DNA of 64,000 nucleotides from Colocasia esculenta (Eukaryota; Streptophyta; Magnoliopsida; Alismatales; Araceae): positions 103,639,698-103,703,697 of the forward strand of contig CM024758.1 in NCBI GenBank assembly GCA_014218235.1, in the 5' to 3' direction. The notes under the pieces are model-generated. The model saw only the letters and a program-made list of their open reading frames with translations, ran no database searches and was not told the origin of the DNA. Below, in pieces: positions 59,263 through 64,000 of the stretch; the first letter of the stretch is position 1; each line of letters begins with the position of its first letter. The translations under genes were made by a program, and so were the position numbers.

Positions 59263-61990
59263 ATGGAAGGAGGCGGCGGCGGCGATGGGAGGTCCCTCAG
59301 TTGTGGAAGGAGGAAGAGGCCGGTGGCAAGGACGCTCCGGCGACGTGAGGTGGCGGCTCCGGCGGCCGAGGAGACTCTGGAGGTGAACATGGCGGAGGAG
59401 GAGGTGCCGACGATGGACGTGGAGGTGGCGGCCGAAGCTCGAGAGGCGGCGATGAAGAAGGTAGGTCCTCGTCCCTTAATCTCCTCAATTTGTGGTGTGG
59501 ATGTGATGGTAAGGCCCCATAGAGGGCAAATGTAGGGCGAAAAGCCCAAGAGAACGGCCGCTGGGAAAGGAATGCTTTGGTCGGTCACTGACTGAGAACG
59601 TGACGGCCTGCCCTGTCGTGATAAGGATTGTCGCGACAGGGTCAGAGGCCATGACATTGTTACATGGGCCAAAGGCCGTCGCGACAAGGTCGCGACCACC
59701 ATTGGCGTCTCGACCAGGTCGCGACGCATCAGGGAGTCGCGACAAGGTCGCATCCCCCTGGGTCAACGTGACCTCAATCAAGAGCAAGTGGAGTGTATCA
59801 TGAGCTGACCTGTTACATCCTTTGTGTGTGTTTGCAGGGCGAGATGAGGGCCAGAGTCTCTTGGCTCCTGGTGCTAGCCGTTTACCTGGCTCTCCTGGGC
59901 TTTTAGAGGGAGAGATTGGATGAGATGGGTTTCAGGGAGGTACTCCGCATGGAATGGATGAGGGCTGACGCTCCTCTCACCCAGGCACTGAGGAGCAGGT
60001 GGGATGCGGAGGCGACCGCCTTCGTGTTCCCGTGGGGTCATATGATCCCTAATTTGGAGGATGTGAGCTGGATCACCGGGTTGAGGGTCCATGGCCGCCC
60101 GGTTAGCGGGTTCACCTAACCATGCTATAGAGATACTGCCTGTAGGCTCCTAGACATGACAGTGAGTCATAGGTCTTCACTAGTTCCTAGGGTGGGCCTA
60201 CAAAAGAGCCTAGGGTTGGTGCAGATGGGTAGAAAGGTTGGAGAGATGGCTGATGAGCAGCTCGACCGATTGGTGAGAGGGTATAGAGAGACACTAGCCG
60301 GCGAGCCTGGTGCCCAGGCAGACCTGGACCTACGTCGCTTCCTCAACTTCTTCCTTGGGGGGTTGTTGTTTACTACGAGGGGCGATGCGGTCCACTACTA
60401 TTTCTCGCCGCTGTTGGAGGACCTAGGTCAAGTGGGGGAGTATGCATGGGGTGCTGGCCTTCTGGCACACCAGTTTGATAGCCTGGGGTCCTCCGATCGG
60501 CAGATAGTGATCAGCAGGTTCTTCCCCTTCCTTCAGGTACTCTTATCTTCCTCCTGCCTCATTCATAAATTGCCTTCTTGCAAATATGTGATCTGACCGT
60601 GTTTCTTTCTCTGCAGGTCTGGACCTACGTCCACCTCCCAGGCCTAGGGAGGGGGATTCTGGAGCGACCGGGCCTCGTGCCTCTAGCTCAACGTTGGGTG
60701 TCATGCGAAGACACGCACCCACTGGAGGAGCAGCTGGCGTCCATCCAAGATGCCATCGACATCTACCCTCAGCTGGATGTAAGTACTAAACCCTTCTCTA
60801 ATCCACATTTGATTTCCTTAAATGCTTTCGGCTACTGACAAGATGTGTTGCTTGTTTGTGCAGGTGGTGTGGCAGTCGTATTTGGACGAGGGAGACGAGG
60901 GACAACGTTGGTTGGAGCAGGCCCACCCCTACTTTGGTAGGGGTACGAGGGTGCATGATCTCAACCTGGTGCTACCTCAGCACCTGCATCTAACTCAGCA
61001 GTCGCTCGGACTTCGTCAGAGGCCGTGGAGTTCCCCAGCCGAGGCAGGACCCCTAGGCCTGTCCGGAGCTTTCGGGGACTCCACGACACGATTGACTGGT
61101 TCGAGTAAGCCCGAGAGCATATAGTAGATTGGGAGCACCGAGGGCGATGGATCACGTCTGATGCACAGAGCTACGAGGTGGACCTACAGTCCTTCGCCTT
61201 AAAGTACGGGGCGAGGGTCTATAGAGGCGCCCAACGACAGGTATACCTCAAAACTCAAACCTTGTGAATTTATTTGATTGATCCTGATCTGACATGATTT
61301 GGTGACTTGCAGGCGGATGTGACCGGATAGATCGCCTCGCTGCAGGCCCTGCTCCACTCTGCCATGCAGGACCGAGATGTGGCTAGGAGAGAGGTGGACC
61401 AGCTAGTAAGTAGCTACTCAGACTTTGGTAACCTACCAGTTCTTTGAACTTAAAGATTTTGGCAAGTGTTTCATATGCAGCGTGCGGAGTTGGCGAGGCT
61501 GAGGATGTCCCAGGCAGGTGCGTCCTCATATCGAGCAGCAGCGGAGGACTCCCAGTCGGATCTTGCCGATCAGCAGGCGGGTGCTCTGAGGAGGGCCGAG
61601 GAGGGGGTAAGTGTGACTGTAACCTGATCATTTTTAATTTAGAGATTGTATGTTGACGTGCTCTAATACAAGTTGTAGAACTGAGGACGGCCACTGGCTA
61701 GATGAGCTACCTATGCGACTAGGTTGACACGACGACGACAGGTGGGGGAGCTATCGAGGGAGCTGGAGACACTGCGTATGCAGGGGTTGTCAGTGGACCA
61801 GGCGGAGTTGTCCCGTCTGCGTTCCGTGGCAGCCGCGTAGTAGATCCGGATTGAGGAGCTCCGGGGTTTGGTGACGACGATGAGCCAGGCTCGGAGTAGG
61901 AGTAGGAGCAAAGTGAGTGGCACCTCTGTGAGATACTATTTAGTAGGTTTCTCCAGCCGTCGGAGGAACGAGGAGGATGAGAGGAGTTGG
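59263..61990 (+). pseudogene. Antisense PMD gene a2 of element B, multi-exon
   Basis: Exons with GT/AG borders: 59263-59460, 59838-60536, 60617-60778, 60864-61240, 61313-61405, 61481-61605 and about 61742-61912. Exon 1 is Gly- and Glu-rich. Exon 2 carries the PMD core: FVFPWGHMIPNLEDVSWITG, LRVHGRPVSGFT, LRRFLNFFLGGLLFTTRGDA and VGEYAWGAGLLAHQF. Exon 3 starts VWTYVHLPGLGRG and exon 4 VVWQSYLDEGDEGQRW, as in element A. Exons 5-7 code for a coiled-coil-like region. Stops: TAG in exon 2 after LALLGF, TAA at 60117, and several TAGs in exons 4, 5 and 7. It is clearly homologous to 19032-21955 in exon order and intron positions. Confidence 0.75.
59600..59770. repeat. GTCGCGAC cluster in intron 1 of a2 (element B)
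   Basis: Exact copies at 59630, 59678, 59689, 59718 and 59736, with several one-base variants between, many followed by AAGG or CCA. The cluster is irregular in spacing. Confidence 0.85.
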
Positions 61991-62409
61991 GAGGGCGCGA
62001 CGAGCGCTCGGAGTGTTGGGGTAGCGGCAACATGCCACGCTCGCTTGAGAGGCAGGAGGGATTTGGGGAGAGTGGTGGTGGACAGTGAGGAGCTTGAGAG
62101 CCACCTCCCCCTTATCTTGTACATGATGTTTATATTAGTGGATCTTTGCTTTTGTGCCAATGTTTTATGAATGTTTGAATGATTTGTGGTTGGCACGAGT
62201 GGGAAATGAGATTTGAGAGAGAGAGAAAAAAAACTGAGTGCATCGTTGTGTTGTTCAAACAATCATGTCCCTGCATGCTTAGCAAACAAGTTAGATCTGC
62301 TCTTTGGTTTGACCCCTTATGTTAAGCAAGAAATGACTTTAACTTCATGATAGTCAAGGGGCCGAGCCTTATTAAATATGTGAAAATAGAAAGTGACAAT
62401 GCATGCTAA

Positions 62410-62640
62410 AAAAACGGTATGTACATCTATTTTTTTGGATTTTGTGGTTTTCTAAGTTTTTAGATTTTGGGATTTTCCAAAAAAAAAAAATTGGAGTTTT
62501 GGATTTCCTTTTTTCTTTTTGAAATTTTTGGGTTTTCTATTTTTTTTGGATTTTGAGATTTTTTTTTTGGGTTTTCTTTTTTTTTGAATTTTTTTATTAT
62601 TTTTTTTAGATTTTTAGATTTTTTCTAGTGGCACCCTCTA
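62410..62640. repeat. AT-rich degenerate array downstream of a2 in element B
   Basis: Repeats of TTTTTTGGATTTT type with poly-A and poly-T runs, equivalent to 22262-22740 in element A. The region 62641-63330 is non-coding and includes the block near 62935-62995 conserved with element A. Confidence 0.75.
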
Positions 62641-63330
62641 CATTTGGGCGATTAGTTATGAACATCATCTCCCATCTCTTATTGTCAAACACCCCCCTAA
62701 GTGTAGCATGCATTTGTTCTTATCTTCCTATGGTTGACTGCCCCTAGTCATTAGTGTTCCTACACAGACCAGGTGCGGGAGCGTTCCGGTCATTAGTGGG
62801 GATAGGAAGACATATGGGTGGCAAGACTTAGCGTCGGTGCTCGGGATGCCTGTCTGTTTGACTTGTTATGGTGTATCTCATGTGGATTTCGTCTGTTGTC
62901 CAGAAACTTTATGGTCATTGATTTTTTTGTTCGGGGCATGCGTATGACCGGGCTCATTTCCATCCCGCGGAGACTTTGCCACTCTTTGCTATGCCCTTAT
63001 CTTTCATTTTGACTCATTTTCTTTTCTGTATTTTTGTCATTTCTTTTGAAAATTTGAATTGACCGTCTCTATTTGGGATTTCATTCACACATGATCTACT
63101 CTATTCTTCATCTACAAGTCACTAATCCTTTTGCCCCTATGCCTTGTCCGAGTAAGAGGAGAATAGAACTTCACTTTCCCTATACGAGGGCTAAGAGGAA
63201 CACCTTTGTCTAAAGGGAATCGACCATGGGTTGTCATGTTGTGTGTGTTGGCTGAACATAGGGGTTATTTGACAACCGCAACAGAATACGAGACCCAAGA
63301 CTGCTGGTACTCCTTTGCAAGGTAGTGCCG

Positions 63331-64000
63331 CTACAGAAAATATTTTAAGATACAAAACATTCCATGGGTGAGAGAGCTCCTCACCGTCGCATTCACTAGC
63401 CTATAAGCGTTCCCAGGGTATACTTCCTTGATGATGTACGGACCTTCCCAATTAGCTTGCAATTTGGACCTAGGACCTCCAAGTTTTATGAAAATTCGCT
63501 TCAAAACCATGTCTCCTTCTTGAAATTTGTGTTCAATCACTTTCTTTTGAACATATCTCGAGAGTCTATTTTGATATGAAAGCACATGATCGGCTGCAGC
63601 CAGACACCGTTCGTCTAAGAGTTCCAGCTGTGTAAGTAACGTCTCTCGACGTTCATCGAGGTTAAGTTCTTTGTCCAGCTGTACCCTTAGCGAAGGAATG
63701 AGTATCTCATATGGACATAATGCCTCCATCCCATAAGTAAGTGAAAAGGGAGTTTGCCCCGTGGGCGTGCGGATGGAGGTACGGTAGGCCCATAGAGCCT
63801 CAATCAATTTCTCAGGCCAGTCAACAAATTTGTGAGACTCATAAGTTTTCTTCAAAATTTTCAAAAGTGTTTTGTTTGTGGCTTCGGCTAGACCGTTACC
63901 CTGTGGATAGTACGGAGACGAATGATGCAGAGAAATGTTGAATTTCTTACACAGGTCCTGAAGCTCTTGAGATATGAACTAGGGTCCATTGTCGGTGACG
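63331..64000 (-). pseudogene. pol: Integrase C-terminal part of element B, cut by the window end
   Basis: A 177-codon frame from 63864: KFVDWPEKLIEALWAYRTSI, TPTGQTPFSLTYGMEALCPY, EILIPSLRVQLDKELNLDER, then GGPRSKLQANWEGPYIIKEV. This is the end of the integrase core and the C-terminal domain; the ELLDERCLAAADHVLSYQNR segment is a helical linker. Upstream, at 63865-64000, the minus strand shows the QELQDLCKKFNISLHHSSPY and GNGLAEATNKTLLKILK regions, whose frame continues into the ORF; one stop (TAG) lies at about 63978. It aligns with 23555-24170 of element A. Whether the full gene is intact cannot be seen. Confidence 0.8.

Larger units (their letters stand above)
40416..64000 (-). mobile_element. 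Element B: Tat-like LTR retrotransposon, 3' part only
   Basis: From left: 3' LTR (40416-55981, interrupted), a polypurine tract, an untranslated region alignable with element A, two antisense PMD genes, an AT-rich array and the integrase C-terminal part at 63331-64000 on the minus strand. The order matches element A point by point. The LTR belongs to a different family from that of A in sequence (about 1.4 kb). The 5' half lies beyond the window. Confidence 0.85.

Noticed and set aside
58950..59753. A 267-codon minus-strand ORF opposite exon 1 of a2 in element B
   Set aside because: It spans exon 1, intron 1 and the spacer of a2, is Arg/Ser-rich, and has no counterpart in element A.

Overview
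The window reads as nuclear DNA from a flowering plant with a large, repeat-rich genome. It contains plant chromodomain and Tat-like Ty3/gypsy retrotransposons, a CACTA transposon, a TRIM, plant mobile domain (PMD) genes with GT-AG introns, and plant gene fragments (vacuolar sorting receptor, aminopeptidase P, alpha-N-acetylglucosaminidase). I cannot name the species. I found no intact host gene, rRNA, tRNA or CRISPR array. Almost every base falls in a nest of mobile elements, most of them on the minus strand.

Layout. The oldest layer is an LTR fragment (8-865, continuing at 39787-40415). Two large minus-strand Tat-like elements landed in it. Element A (866-39781, target duplication GTGTC) is complete from end to end. 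Reading + coordinates it has its 3' LTR (866-5411), two PMD genes running antisense to gag-pol (6.4-18.4 kb and 19.0-22.0 kb), integrase, RNase H and RT (23.5-27.1 kb), a tandem-repeat linker (27.2-28.8 kb), protease (29.2-30.0 kb), gag (30.1-35.7 kb), primer binding site and 5' LTR (36763-39781). Element B (40416 to beyond the window end) repeats the plan: 3' LTR, two antisense PMD genes (57.3-58.6 and 59.3-62.0 kb), then integrase at the right edge.

Later insertions. Element A was hit by a solo LTR in its 3' LTR (1255-4190), by a 10.2-kb CACTA element inside the first PMD gene (7008-17246, target duplication TCA), by a solo LTR inside gag (32057-35003, GTGCC) and by a solo LTR of the B family in its 5' LTR (38186-39586, GCGTC). 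The 3' LTR of element B holds a complete chromovirus of Tekay/Del type (41560-55662). That element in turn contains a solo LTR of its own family in integrase (45244-47851, ATAAT) and a 641-bp TRIM in protease (50334-50974, TCAAA).

How the parts relate. The gag-pol genes are decayed: there are frameshifts, stops of CAG-to-TAG and CGA-to-TGA type, and altered protease and RNase H residues. The most striking feature is that both Tat-like elements carry the same pair of antisense PMD genes, at least one of them with introns, so the pair was mobilised as part of the element. The CACTA element looks like a Pack-CACTA: besides a Tnp1-like remnant of its own it carries pieces of at least three unrelated plant genes and a LINE fragment. 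Two recurring GC-rich palindromes (GTCGCGAC, and GCGTCC with an 8-base spacer then GGACGC) are scattered through several elements and have no explanation here.
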